Of a stretch of 64,000 nt of DNA, positions 12,601 to 37,456 are shown piece by piece. Made by a program: the position numbers and the translations under genes. The DNA is from Gavia stellata (lineage: Eukaryota > Chordata > Aves > Gaviiformes > Gaviidae). The stretch lies in contig NC_082598.1 in assembly GCF_030936135.1 (NCBI RefSeq), positions 48,824,347 through 48,888,346 of the forward strand, in the 5' to 3' direction. Numbering within the stretch: the stretch's first letter is position 1; each line of letters begins with the position of its first letter. Below the pieces are notes generated by a model. That model did not search any database. It was not told the origin of the DNA and saw only the letters and a list, made by a program, of their open reading frames with translations.

Positions 12601-14959
12601 GAAGTTCCTTTAACCAAGCACAGCTGGCTGAACTTTTTTTCATTAAATGGTTTATTGGTTTGGATGACTCAAATAAATTGGGGAAATTCACCTAGTGCTG
12701 TTTCTTTTTCATTTCCATGGTTGGCAGTGTGTATTTCTGAAATTAAATATTCCAGTTTTGGTAGCAGACTTGCACAGTCACTGGCATTATCTATACTCAC
12801 TCATGCACACTCAAATAGATATGTGAGACAAGACGGCAAATACTTGTCTAGGCTGTGGGAGATCCAGGTTTAAATCTGTCCCCTCCTTCCCTCTGTGCTC
12901 CATATCCCAGTTCAGATCAAGAGCTCAACCAATAGCCAGAGATTTTGGCAGCTACACACTTAAGTGGGGAGTAGGCTGGTTGTTTCACTCTCAACCTTTG
13001 CTACTGAAGCTTTTCCAAATTGTATAAAATTATAGAATAAATCAGATAGAGAAAGAATAAGCTTATGACCTGATGACTAGGTTACTCACTTTGCACAGTA
13101 GCGGGAGAACATGAAGTTGAAGGGTCAGAGCCCATCTCTGATCCTCAGCCTCTCTCTTGCCCCTGTAGATGTGTGCCATGGCCCCATATCAGACTTATAA
13201 ACAGAGAAGATCCAGCACAAGAAACCTGACCCACGAGTTCTGATTTTGCTTGCTTGGTCCATTGGGGTTATTTTTCAGTCTAGGCATCCTAGGAAAGAAA
13301 CAGAGCTCCATCCCAGAATACTTCATTTCCAGTGTTAAGACTTTCATCTGAGTGTTAGGTGAACCTTACTAAAAGCTTGAAGCAGTCTGGAGTCTTGAAT
13401 TTAAGTTGTTAACATCCCAGGTAAATTGCCCTACTCACTCAACCAGTGGATAAAACGGGAGAGCTGGGACTACTTCCCTCTCATGTTTATGATCCAATCC
13501 TTTGCTTTTATTAAATGTACCTGAAACCCAAATGAAACAGTTTGCCAGGTGTTAAAAAATATTTCTATAACCTCAAATCAATTCTTGTTGCTGTGCTGAC
13601 AATTCTAAAGAAACGAAGTTTCCATTCAGTCCATAACATTTTTTTCAGTTCAGCTGCCAAAATACTTTAAACCCAGCAACTATTTGCACAGCCCCATAAA
13701 TTAGGTTTACTAAAGGAAACAATTAGCAAGCCTGTAGCCTACAGGAATTTCAGTTGGTGCTGCTACAGTGCATTGTTTAAGTAATTAGAAAATGATTCCA
13801 ACTATTGTAGGTATTTGCAAGACAAATGCAGAAAACATAGATGCTGTCCTGTTAATAATGGGAGCTATAAAAAGATTGAAAAGCTAGTCTGCAGAGGAGG
13901 TCACATGCTTATTAGTCTAACCAGTATGTACTTTTCATTGCCACCAAATAGCAATATTAAAATAAAATAGGACCGTACAGGGAAATGTGCTCCTGCACTG
14001 CTAAATTTGTGAGAAAGCAAAAGATACAGACATGTCACTTACTCCATTCAAGCGTAAACAGATGAGCATCTGAATAAAGACATGAATATAATAATTAGTG
14101 AAGCTAAGGTGTACCACCGGACTAGAATTCTGTATGAAATGCTGAGCAGAGCTATAAAATCAGCAGCAAGATGTCATGAAACCAAAATGAGTTTCCAAAT
14201 GAGTGTCTATTTCTAAATGGAAATAGTGTCAATCACAAATATTGATCTTGTGGAAACTAATTTAATGGGAAAACTCAGCAGAGATGCTCAAACCACAATT
14301 TAATACACTCTACAATCCTGAAATGCAATTAATCTGCTTTAGAGAGTAATACTTCCAAGTAATAATTTCAATCGCATCCTTAAAAAATTCTGTACCTCAG
14401 ATTTAGCTATTAAGCTTTAGAGATGGGCTAGCAGCCAGATGTTTATAAACTCTTTTCAGGTTACAATTTAGTTACGGTTACAGGGTTAGACAATGTCCTC
14501 TCATTTAGCCCTTCAACTGACTAGCTTAACCATTATTTGCCACTACACTAGGCATATGCACCCTGCTGGCTGCTACTCTCCAATGCCAAGTCATCTATTT
14601 CCCCGCTACTGCTAGGCTGAGCCTGCTCCATTCATCCCCGAGACAGCCTCCTTTCAGGGGAGCATTACAGGCTCAACAGACCTCTTTGTTGGAGTTCTAT
14701 TACACCACCATTTTTTGTTACTCAGATTGTGAAAGGAAACAACAGGAGATAGAGAGGAGACGGACTGCTAACACAGTGGACCAGAAGTCATCAACCTTGG
14801 TTCTTTGAAGTGATATGCACAGTAAACACGGAAACTATACCAATATGTGAAATAACCTGGTGGTCTAAGTGCAATTCCCAACAGACGCGTGGATCTATAT
14901 CTACAAAAGTCAGCATCATAATCAGCAATAACTGGCAACCTTCCTCATTATTTACAAAG
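6677..14959. other. Intergenic, no gene seen
   Basis: About 8 kb of AT-rich sequence between SFRP2 and the next landmark. Open frames here are short and show no family resemblance. Around 12.8-13.2 kb there are stretches resembling the degenerate heads of tRNA-derived SINEs (GGGAGATCCAGGTTTAAATC at about 12858), too decayed to delimit. TAAT-rich stretches, for example 8.7-8.9 kb and 13.68-13.95 kb, could be conserved noncoding elements, but this needs an alignment. Confidence 0.4.
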
Positions 14960-15060
14960 AACTGCAGTGTAATTATTCACCCAGCTCCCATTGATTATAA
15001 TGGGATTTGGCTGGATAAATCCCCATGTAACTCTTTGAAAATTTGGGAGCTTTGGGGCAG
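14960..15060. repeat. Possible ancient amniote interspersed repeat
   Basis: The segment with CCCATTGATTATAATGGG (about 14988-15005) followed by a proline/glycine-poor AT-rich tail resembles a common old repeat of turtle, crocodile and bird genomes whose core reads like CCCATTGACTTCAATGGG. The six-base arms CCCATT/AATGGG form a small inverted repeat. The family name is not recalled with confidence. Confidence 0.3.
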
Positions 15061-16732
15061 TCGCTGCTCAGAGGTGCAAAACCAAACACACATTCAGATG
15101 GAATGTGCTCCCTTCCGAACACAGCTAAAATGCAGCAGCAAGTATTGTGAGCCTTTGACTCTACTGCTGCTGTCTCAAAGATGTTGTGAGACAGAAATGC
15201 GCCTCCCTGCAGCAGGACACACAACAACCGTGCGCCTCCCGGACACAGGAGTGCTGGAGCACACGCTGAACTTTGAAGACGTGTTTGATTCCCTTTGACT
15301 TCAGCAAGACTAAAGCATGCACACGCCTGCTTCGTGGCACGGATTTCGGTGTGTGAGCCAGAACGTAAGGCATATGGCAGGGGTCCGGAGGCCTCGCAGT
15401 GGCTTCAGTTATCAGGTTTTAGCTGGGGAAGCTGCTTTGCATACACACCATGCTGCTCGGCAGCTGCCTCCCCAGTATGCCATGGGCCAGCGCACTTCTT
15501 GCCCACACCACAGAGGTTTTTGCAGCCACATTGCTTCACTCCCTTGATTTACCCTTTCGACTTCAGTAGGAGCAACACTCTGCATTTCAGGGAGTGATAG
15601 CAAGACCAAGACTTTAGATGCCGAGGTGAAAGACACAGTAAGTTGAACCATAAGCTGAGCAGGCATAAAGGGCTTGCGTTCAGTGAACTCTGCACTGTTC
15701 AGACAGACTTCCTACATGGGAAGGCAGCTCCAGCAAGGGTACATGTGCATCGCTCATTTCTTTGCTGCACTCTGACTGAAATACACCTGTTATCCACCAG
15801 TCGTGTTATCTTCTTTACTTAGTGCAGCACCCCATCACGCAGCTCCAGCTTCCTCTCCAGCTCTCAGCTGTCCTAGCACTCCTTTCCGAGCTTTCCTGAA
15901 AGGTAGCTCCATGCTACTTCGGTCGCCAGATTTTAAGTTTGCAAATGCATGGCACTCTGCTCCCACTGTCCATGCTGCCCATCAGCCTTCCCAGCCCTCT
16001 CCCACTCTCCGCTACTATTTTCCAAAGCAGTGATGCCTTAGACAACATAAACACCACTGGAGGCAAAAGTAATGTTGCTTCTCTGTGATAATTATTTCCA
16101 TTTCTACAGTGGGATGGATGCCAGATAGTGCTGTTGTGTAAGATAGGTCTACATGTGTTGTCTTTACCATGAGTCCACCGCTAGTCTTTCAAAACGTTTT
16201 ATTGGTGCCCAGATTCTGGGGTCCTGGGATGATAAAGGTCTCACAGTTTTAATTTTATGAAATGCACATTTTTAGACTTCCTTTTTCAGAAAAAAAAAAA
16301 TGAAAAAGAGAACCCTAATAGCTAAAATTTATAAGTGATTAAGAAGAACTGTATTGTTATTGCGGAAAATTTTCTATTCCTAAACCAGTCACATCATTGG
16401 GGGAACAAGGGGATTGGCTCTTGAATTTTCTTTATTTGAAGTAAAGTGGTTTGCTTCACTAACTTTTGCAGATATGAGGAGAAACACATTTTCATGTCCT
16501 GCTTTACAGCAGATTAACTTACTATTTCTCCCTTGTCTGGTGTGCTTTGGTGCTTTTTAAGAGCACCTCCTTCACAACATAAAAATGTTCTTCTTTTATC
16601 TGACAATATCCAGAGGCTGGACATAAAATAGACAATGCACAGAGCACAGTGTGTGCATACATATTTCAGTGCATAGAAATTTGCACTTTTAATTTTAAGC
16701 AGTGCAAATGACAATTAAAAGCAATAGCTTTT
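15061..16732. other. Intergenic, no gene seen
   Basis: Mixed-composition sequence with no recognised exon. A 162-codon open frame ending at 15298 overlaps the ancient repeat to its left and shows no protein-family features. Confidence 0.4.
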
Positions 16733-16843
16733 CAACTTTTGCAAGAAGAGGTCCCATTTTTGTATTTTATGGGGTAGTTAGAAAAACTATTTTATTGCCT
16801 GTATAGAGGAACAATTTTCAGTGATTTAAGCTTATAGTGAAAC
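16733..16843 (+). repeat. First copy of a diverged 110-bp direct repeat
   Basis: Aligns along its length with 17705-17814, sharing CAACTT at the left end and GATTTAAGCTTAT(A/C)GTGAA at the right end with 18 of 19 bases identical in that core. The interval between the copies is about 0.97 kb. It may be an old local duplication or two members of an unnamed dispersed repeat. Confidence 0.4.
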
Positions 16844-17704
16844 CAGCTGATGTCTATCTTGCTTTATCCATATTGCTTTATTCTTTGATCATAAATTTAT
16901 CCAATGAATATTTTAATGTTATTTTACTTTCTTGGTAAATTGCATGCATCATGAGATATAAAAAAGCTAGTTACTATTATTTTCCTAATGGGTTTTCCTT
17001 TCCAGTACAGTATTGTATTGTAGTTATCACATTGAGAATTTGCCAAAATTATCTGACAGACCTGCTCTGGAGCTTCAGCAGTTCTGACATTCCCACAAAA
17101 GTTCCAAAAAGTTCCAAAAAGAAAATCCATTATTTTTTGCTTCCCAGGAGTCCCAGAATCCAGACTAGTCAGCCAGAAAGAGTTGTTTCTTTCTAAGGCC
17201 AAAGCAAGCCCTTTAAGTATATCAAGTTTATGAAAACATAGACGAATCCAGTAAAGCACTCTTTAGGGGGGATCTCAAAGAATAAAATTTAAAGTGTTTG
17301 TTGCGTTCTGTTGAACGGTGGGGTGAAGCTAACAAATGACAGGGCTGTCTGGTCGTCAAGAGACTGAGATGGAAAAACAGGGCCTCAAATGTTAATCGCA
17401 CATGTCATTTAAATTACTATGATTCGGTTTACACTATCTTACACAGCTCCTTGGCTTTGATTAGATTTCTGCCAATTACTCTGAGACTCTTGTTTGATAA
17501 GTGCTATAAAGGTACAGTATGTGCGTACTGAACGTGGGCACTGTTTTTATGCAGAAACAGTCCTCTATTGCCTAGTCTCATTTCGACTGCTTAGCTCTAT
17601 TTATTAAAACACAGAAGAAAGAAAGGGAAGAAGTAGGATAAAGATATATACAAATTTTCCCTTGAATATTTCTGCTTCGTCAGAGGTAAATGCACTTAGC
17701 CTTC

Positions 17705-17814
17705 CAACTTCCACAAAAAGAGATCCTGCTGTTGCATTTTAAAGAGCACTTGGAAATATAAAGCTACTACTTTTATAACAGAACAGTTTTTAGGGATTTA
17801 AGCTTATCGTGAAG
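17705..17814 (+). repeat. Second copy of the diverged 110-bp direct repeat
   Basis: Partner of 16733-16843 in the same orientation. Similarity is strongest in the right-hand 25 bases around GATTTAAGCTTAT and patchy elsewhere. Confidence 0.4.
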
Positions 17815-18539
17815 GTTTTGTAGCATATTCTGGGTTAAATGGCCAGTATGGAAACTGTACAACAAAACTGCATAAAATTATGACATGCAACCCGCTGTAT
17901 TATTTTTGTAAATAAAAAAATATAAGTACTCATAGGGAAATATAGCACTATACCACTGTCTTTCCCAGATAAGGCCTTTCCTTCCCACCAATGGCTGATA
18001 TTAATTAATTATACTACTGTACCATTTATTCATGCACGTACTAGGGGCTGCACACAGCCCTGCCACATAGGGAGAACTTTGTGGCAAAGACAGCACAGGT
18101 CTTGCTGGCAGGAGACTCCAGCTAGAGAGTCAGCCAGCTAGCAGGGAGCAATTTGCGGTGTTCAGGTATGGCGGCTTCACGCAGTTGCAAACCCAAGCCC
18201 CAGGCTGCTCCGTACTGGTGCAGAGCCAGGCCACCCTTGGGTTACTGCAGGGGATGTCGCACAACAAGGATCAGCCCCTGCTTCCCTTCCCGGCAGGACT
18301 GATGTCTGCTACGTGTGAGCATGTATAGACTAACTACTGGTATTTCTCCCGCCGCGCAACAGAGACGCACTAAAAACCTCCTCCCGCACTATGCAAAAAG
18401 TGAAGGACCACGTACAAGCCCTCGGCAACGTTGCCACTTAGAAATGAAGTACTTCACAGCCATTCAGGACTTGCACGGGTTGCCATCTCTTCAGGACCCT
18501 CAATACCAGGCTTAGAAAGGGCCACAAGACCACATACTA

Positions 18540-19280
18540 CGGGCAGGCAAAGCCAAACCGGCCTCGGCACCCTCCTCACTCCAGTGCCGGCATCTTGGGG
18601 CTCTGCGCGCCCCTCGCCGCACCGCCGCCAAATGGCCGCCCGCCAGCGCCGCCGCTGAGGGGCCGCGGGCTCGGGCGGGCACCCAGTGGCGGTATCTTCC
18701 TTCCCATCCGCAGCTGGCAGCACGGCTGCCACCATTGCTGTGGCACGGGTCCCGGAGTCGCAGCAAGCGGGGCCAGAGGGAGGAGGAAGAGGAGGAGGGC
18801 AGCTGGAGAAGAGGGGCTGGCGGCATCGGGAGGTGGTGGTGGGGCTGTGGTGAGGGGTGTCTGGCTGCAGCCGTGTGCATGTGTGTGTATGTGTGTATAC
18901 GGGGGGGGGGTGTGCACAGGTGCCTGCGTAAGAGGCGGTGTTGGCCATGTAATGAGGAGCCGCATTTTCAGCCCTGTTGTCCCGCAGGCTGCGAGGGAGC
19001 AGGACCTTGCGGGATGCCCAGGCACTCCCCAGGCCTCCGCGGGAAGGGGCAGAGACAAATCCGCACCTCAACCTAAACCCAGCGCCCCTGCCCCAAAATA
19101 CAGGGGCATTTGTGCTTCCCAGCCCACTGCCTTGGCATCGCTCGCCTCTCCTGGCCCGGCTCAGCTCAGCTGGGCCAGGCACCCCTCCACCTGCCCGCTC
19201 CTGGGGAGCGAAGCTGTCGGGCCCTCCTTCACCTCTGCGCCTTTTTCCTTCCCTCTTGGAAAATGGAGCCATCAAAAAAC
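18540..19280. promoter_or_regulatory. Isolated CpG island, possible former RNF175 promoter
   Basis: A block of high GC with dense CpG, especially 18580-18850, stands alone between SFRP2 and the first recognisable RNF175 exon at 24569. RNF175 and its paralogue RNF121 have a first coding exon upstream of that exon, and a CpG island about 5.7 kb upstream on the same strand is the natural place for it. Several open frames cross the block on both strands, among them a 273-codon frame on the minus strand, but none resembles a known protein; GC-rich sequence gives such frames by chance. A GT-rich run with ten consecutive G lies at about 18870-18915. Promoter function is inferred. Confidence 0.45.
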
Positions 19281-22200
19281 TTTCAACCTTTCCCTGCCCT
19301 CATACAGCTTTTACAGGATTTTACGACAGCTGGCACAGGGTGAGATGGTAGCTCTCTGTACAACTCTATGCATTTATCATAATTACTCTTTGTTAGGGCT
19401 GTAGTAGTATTGAAAAGCCCAGGCACAGTTTTTGGGTGCTTAGTGGCTAAAGCATACATAAGAATACATGGGCATTCCCCCAACAACCTTGCAATCTACT
19501 TTAAAACAAGACGCAAGAAATGCTGTAAAATTAGTACAACACTGCAATAAAGATGAGATCAATGATAATGAGCAACGCAGGTGTATTTGGAGAAACCACT
19601 TTTTTAAAGATTAAAAAAAACCCCCAAAACTCCCAGCCATCCAACTGAGGAAATTAAAGCACACATCAGGGCATCTGCTTGTCTGCTCTGCAGTTTTTAT
19701 TTCACCCCAGTGTAAGTAAACCAGGATTTACCTGGTCTGTGATAAGAAAATAGTTCTTCTACTCATGTAAAAGCCATTCTGCCCATCCTTTTAAGCCAAT
19801 ATTATTTCCTTGTCCTGTTCTTTCCAGTTTTAGGTGGATAATGTTAGTTTGCATCTCATTAGCAAGTTACTTTTTACCCAGCAGCCAGAAGAGAGGCCCT
19901 GACTGGGCAAACGGCACCTAGTCTTTATCCCTGTCTGCTGCTAACTGACGCTGTGTTTAGACGGGAGTTTAGCATTTATAGCAAATACTTTTTTTGGCCA
20001 GGTCACAGCTTGCCACTAACGAGGGGACACTGGCAAGGGAAAGGTCATTCCCGTGGCCATATATTCACCAACCATCCTTTACACACTGATGTTGTAGGGA
20101 CCCAGTCCCTAGCTGGGTCCAAAACCTTTAATTGCCCTTTTTCTGGAGGCCAAATAAAACTTTCAGATACCTTAGTCTGTGTACACATTAAAACAGGACT
20201 TCGCTGCCCTCTCCCCATTGCCAGCACCCACAATACTCTCCCCCTTGCTTCCATGCCACGCAGCAGCCCCCAATGCTTTCCTCTACGTTGTGTACCCAAC
20301 CTTCACAGCCAGCGTTAGTCTGTGCACCATGCTGCCGTGTAGTATTCGCCTCCACTCATTGTATTTCTCCATGGTCACCATCAACATATTCCACCGTGCT
20401 TCCTTTTATACACCACTTCCATTCTTCATTCTCCCAACCCCTGCACCATGAACTGCAGCACCCAGATAGGAGCATCTCATGGTACTTCCCTTACTCCTTC
20501 CTGTCCAGTCCTTCACCCTACAGACAAAGCCCTTCCTAGCTGCTTTGTTGTGACAAGCCTTCACCAGCTGCTCTGCTTTTTGCCTCATGCAGCACAGCCC
20601 CATCGTACAGGGCAGCCCTCATCCCCAAGCCATTGCCACTGCCATAGGGGAGGAGAAGAGCAATCAGAGTTTAAAAAAAGGAAGTCTGGAGATGCAAGGA
20701 TTCATTTGGCTGTGGAGTATCCAAATTAAAGTTAAAAACACTGTGTGGACTGTAATTCCGTTTCCATTTTGTAATCACTGCCACATCCAAATTCTGGCAC
20801 AGATAGGCTGATGCTTAAAGCAAAAGTGTCATTACCAGTATGTGTTGGGGGAAAAAAATAGAAATCAGTATTTTGTACAAGTTCTTCACTTTAAGAAGCT
20901 GGAAAGAAGTATGCTAATAAAATATCATTAAATACTAGCAAATGGTCTGCTGTCTTTGAAATAAAACTCATTCTATTTTTAAGGCCCAAAAATAGCCTCC
21001 CTCTTAACTGGTCCCTAGCTTGCTACACAGTCAAAGTGTTACCATGTAAAGTGTTGAGAAAAGTGGGATCTAAATTATTCCAAACGTATTTCCAGTTTTA
21101 TTGCATAGTGACAATAGAAATCAGATTTGATTAGCAAGATATGAATACATTTTCAGAATCTACAAGCTCTCCATTACTTGCTAGCTGGTAAACCAATAAA
21201 TAATGCAGTGTGAATTGAAACGCATCTCTACTTTGAGCTGTATAATGTAACTCTTGCAATTCGGTTTGGCTCTAACGAGATTAGAGTTTGCAGATGTGCA
21301 GTCCAGTACTTTTGTAAAGGTACATTAGCATACATATGAACTACAAAAGCAGGTCTCCATTTTGCAGTATTTGCTGGCTAAGATTACAAGATTACACTGC
21401 CAATGCCTTCACTTGACTCTGCAAAAGTATAATGAAGACTTTTTTTTTTTTTTTTTTGCCTTATTCCCTCAATTAGATCCTCATGACCTCCAAAGATGAG
21501 AGATCCAGAGCCACTTGCCTCACACTTCTTCTGACAGAAACAGCAAGAGGAGCTGAGGAAGCAGAGAGGGCAGCTGGGCATCTGAACGGGTTTGAAGTTT
21601 CTGCTAGGTCCAGCTGTATCTTTTGGTACTTAAATTCTTCTAAAAGCATACATCTTTCCCCAGGTGAATGGTGACTTCCATTCCCTGCTGCTACTCCCTT
21701 AGACAAGTAGAAAGTGCCACACAGTTACTTAAGGCAGATGGTAAAAATAAGGCAGATGGTAAAACTTTAGCATACCCCTCAGTACTCAGAGCAAAATGCA
21801 AGGACACATCCCCCATAGGGCTAAGATGTACATGGCAAAAATCAACATAAAGTGGCACCTTGACACTTCAAGTTATATTAACAACAACCACCACATGGAC
21901 ATTTTAACTGAAGAGCAGCAAACATTCATAAAAATTGGAAAAAATTATCCCATTGAGTTTTAGACTTTTTACAGAAAATGTAAAGACTTATTTACCGAAT
22001 TGGAAGATTGTGAATCAAAACCAAGAACTAAACACCATCTTTGATAACGACCTTTTCTGATAGAACCCACTTTGGGACCAGAAGCACTACCTTTAGACTT
22101 AATGGGATACTCTGGAATTCCCCTTTTCAGCCTTTTTTGCGTAAGCTATACCACAGGCTTCATGGTGTACCTGTACAGCTGCCTAATTAGAGTAGCTGAA

Positions 22201-22309
22201 AGATCAGACCTAGAACTTTTTTATTAAGTCTAGGAGACATTTCGTTTAAACCTCAGTTTGCTAATTTTGTTGCAGTGATTTTGTCCCCATGTATTGAAGA
22301 AGAAAAAGA
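19281..22309. other. Intergenic, no gene seen
   Basis: No exon recognised. It contains a T-run at about 21441-21457 and two adjacent copies of AAGGCAGATGGTAAAA near 21730-21765. The AT-rich stretch near 21.15-21.32 kb has the look of a conserved noncoding element, unproven. Confidence 0.4.
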
Positions 22310-22474
22310 GAATTCGCTGCCACAGAAGACCCAGAGGGGCAGTGAAATATCCATCTATGGAGATACTAGTAACTCAGCTGGACTCAGTCCTGAGCAACCT
22401 GATGTCCTTCCCTCTCTTTTGCACTGGAGGGTAGTCCAGATAACTGCCAAGGTCCCTTTTGACTGAAGTTATAG
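22310..22474 (+). repeat. Old CR1 LINE 3'-end fragment
   Basis: The order GAGATACTAGTAACTCAGCT, CTGAGCAACCTGATG, GGTAGTCCAGATAACTGCCA and AGGTCCCTTTTGACTGAAG follows the 3' untranslated region of CR1 elements (CTCAACTGGAC, GAGCAACCTGAT, GGACTAGATGACC, GGTCCCTTCCAACCT). It is much more diverged than the CR1 at 51.8-52.7 kb and so older. Confidence 0.6.
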
Positions 22475-24568
22475 CATAACTGTAGGTCTCTAGAGTACGC
22501 CATTATCCCCGTTGGTCAGTCACCCTGAGGGAATTCAGTAGCTGCACCCATCGTACATCGCAGCCATTGAAATTGTGTGACCACCATCCTCAGCGTAGCT
22601 GCAGGTTTCCAAGTAGCTTCCAGGTGAGAGGGGCAGAGGGAAGTTGCCAACAGGTCCGGCAAATCACAGGACGGAAGGGGTGGTGAGGGTTAAGAGAAGA
22701 AAACCCATCTGGCTGTTGTTCGCTGTGAAGTTATAATACTTGTTTCGAATGCGTTTCAGGAAAATGATTTATTATCAACAGAGGAACAATGGGAGTAAGT
22801 TAATTTACATATTGCTTGCAAATGTTTTGTTAAATGAATTGTACCTTTAGAACAATACCAGAAACCTTTAACATTTTATTCACAGAAGTGTAGTTAGTAA
22901 AGAATTTTCTTTTCTTGAAAAGTTTTACTGGAACTTTTTATTCTGTCAGCTTAATCAGTTCCTCAGCAAAACAAAACAGGGAACAGCTTTACAGCAATCA
23001 TTACAGAGATTGCTGTTGTAGTACGATGTTTTCCTTCAGGTACAATAAATATAACGCTTCCTGTCCTTGCAAGTCTAATATAAAGAAACGGTCCTTTAAC
23101 CATCATTTTAATGCCTGCTTGAGGGCGGGTGGAGGGGAAAAGCTTGTTCTCTGCCTGTTGCCGCTTTCCCTTTTCCTAGGATGCACATGAATTACGCCAC
23201 CTCCAGCTGCAGGCTGGCCCCGCCAGCGCGCCCGGCGCCGGGGCGCTGCCCGTAAGGGGGCACCCTTGTTTGCGGCCTGAGGGACACCGGCTGCGTCGCA
23301 CCGATGAGCTGCTTCGAGATACTTAAGGCAGAGGAGATGTGGTACTCTGGTACTTGCATGAAGCTGGGAAGAAAGACCTTTGATACTGGTCCTGCTACCC
23401 ACTTTGGTGCTGTGGCATCTGAGCGCAGCATAAGCACGGCTACTGTTGCACTTTTGCTTCTGAAGAAGGGATAGGAAAGAACCACACGTTTTAAACCTGT
23501 ACCGATTTCCACAAAGTCAAAAGTTTTTGTTGGATTCAAAGTTTGGCTAACATGGGATAGCAAGCGATAGCAGCAAAGCATGGCTTCAGGCTTTTGTGTA
23601 GTTCCTTGCTCAAATCTGGATCCCAACCAGTTTCACACTGACTGTGTCTGAACAGGGGAGCTGCTGCCCATCAGCCACCACGACACAAGGTCTTGATCTG
23701 CAAATCATCCAGGGCAGGTGTCAACCAGAACATGCTGCAGCTCCCTTCCAGCCCATATGCACGATGTCCCTCCCCACAGGGACCAGAGCATGGAAAGGGA
23801 AGTGAGACAGTGCATGTCTGTCTCTAGCTTCGTTTCAGGGTGCAGTTGGGGTACACTCAGTGCATTCACAGCTCTAGAAGCCAGGAGGTGCTGTTGAGTC
23901 CTGAAATGGTGGCCCAGAAAGCTCCAGGTCAGAGAAAAACTAACATCCAGGTTAATCTGAGTCAAGCTCAGACGAAGATCAAGATTCTTACTACAGGGGC
24001 ATGAGGCTCTGATCTAACAGAGGCTCACTCAGCTTTTGTTATGAAGGAGGTTGATTTATAGCTCCAAGACAATCCCCTCCTTTCTTAGGGACTCAAGGAA
24101 ACTTTCATTAACTCTAGAAGGAGGATAAATTACAATTCTCAATTTACAGGGAAGGAAGCTGAAATAGGGGTTTAAGCCCTCTTCTGCATTTGCATTTACC
24201 TTGGGCCTCAAGATTATGTGGGGCTCAGATCTGCAATTACGAAATGTCTGCTTAAAATTCATAGGCACTATGTATTTGTGGCTACATTTATGTTCAGGAC
24301 TGAGTTATTAGAAAAAGAAAAGAAAAAAGAGAACTCTCTGCCCATTACTTTACTCTGCATTTCTTTTTTCAGGATAATATTTCCAATTACAAAGACCAAA
24401 TATGCTCATCTAGTTTGTTACCTTATACCTTCATGCATAACACTAAACTATTTCCTCATAAAGTATCTCTCATACACAGGCTTACTGTCACCTCTAGGTA
24501 TAACAAATCAATTGAGGTGTTTTTTTTTTTAAATAGCACGCATATTTTCTTTTCACTTTGCAACGTAG
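22475..24568. other. Intergenic, no gene seen
   Basis: No recognised exon. A GC-rich patch lies at about 23195-23300. A 144-codon minus-strand open frame (23192-23626) crosses it and has no family resemblance that I can name. Confidence 0.4.
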
Positions 24569-24698
24569 GAAGATGCATGCGAAGCACCACAGCTGTGAAT
24601 CAATGCATATGGAGATGGTTCCTGTTCTCATTGTAACCTTGGCTGTTGCCCAGATTGTGCTTGTTCAGCGGAAGCAAAAACATTGTCGATCGTACAAA
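24569..24698 (+). pseudogene. RNF175: RNF175 second exon remnant (first membrane segment)
   Basis: 130 bases: one base then 43 open codons, starting K-MHAKHHSCESMHMEM and continuing through a hydrophobic segment (VPVLIVTLAVAQIVLV) to QRKQKHCRSYK. RNF121 has MHAKHRGHEAMHAEM followed by its first membrane helix and RSYN. The acceptor is CAACGTAG and the donor GTGAAT, which is weak. Confidence 0.8.
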
Positions 24699-32063
<7,365 letters not shown>

Positions 32064-32880
32064 GTATGTCCTTTTTTGTTAGTTTTGCCTTGTTTTTGGT
32101 TTTTTTGGTATTGTTTCTTAAAGGAAACCTGTAGAAGGAGAAGAGCAAATAAGAATTTCCCTGGAACAATTCTTCACAGTGCTATTAGCAGTTGAATTTG
32201 AAGGAATCTTCCAACTGCAGTGTGAATAAGTTCTTCTAAACCAGTGTTTATCAAACATGACATGCAAATGAAAAAGAATTAAACACGAGTTAAAATGAAA
32301 TTCATTCCATCGGTTCCATCTTGGTTTTTCATTCTGCAGACTCTTACCATCAGCAGTCATCCCAGGTGTTATTGAGCCTGAAGACCTCAATTTGGTATGT
32401 GTACCAAGTAGTCTGAATTTATTTCTTAAAGGCCCCTCTGCCTCCCTAAAGAGAGATCTGTATTCTTCCTTCTCCAGTCTTCTGAAACTTCGCCTCTCGA
32501 CACTGGGCTTGCAAAGACAAGAGATTGCTTCTGCTAACTTTTGAGTGTTTCAGATAAATTTCATTGGTGGTATGCTGACTTGAATATATCTAACTTACCT
32601 CTGTGGTTTTTCACCTGTTCTTGTCCTGTTCTGGCCTATGTCTCCCTCCTTCACAATTCCCAGATGTTAGTTTTAATTATGTTAGCAATCTGTTCACAAT
32701 TACCATCTCTTGTGAAGACTGAAGCAAAACAAAAAGGTTTTGGGTTGTTTTTTTTTCCTGTACTGTTTCCTGTATTATACATTTTTATTCACCTTTAAGT
32801 AAGAGAGAAATATAGAAGTGTAAAACTTCTATTGAGTTTATATGAACACTTCGGTAGAAGCTACATATGTGGCATTTTGA

Positions 32881-37456
<4,576 letters not shown>

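Noticed and set aside
14810-15298. 162-codon plus-strand frame
   Set aside because: It overlaps a probable ancient repeat and has no domain features.
18454-19275. 273-codon minus-strand frame and 269-codon plus-strand frame
   Set aside because: Both are low-complexity Pro/Gly/Arg/Ala translations of a CpG island and of each other's complement; neither resembles a protein.
23192-23626. 144-codon minus-strand open frame
   Set aside because: No start context, splice signals or poly(A) remnant, and no family likeness that I can name; it lies in a GC-rich patch where long frames arise by chance.
32541-32798. Frame containing KFHWW, resembling the RNF175 KLHWW motif
   Set aside because: The true homologous exon with LYWW is at 31909-32063 with matching splice phases; the rest of this frame does not align.
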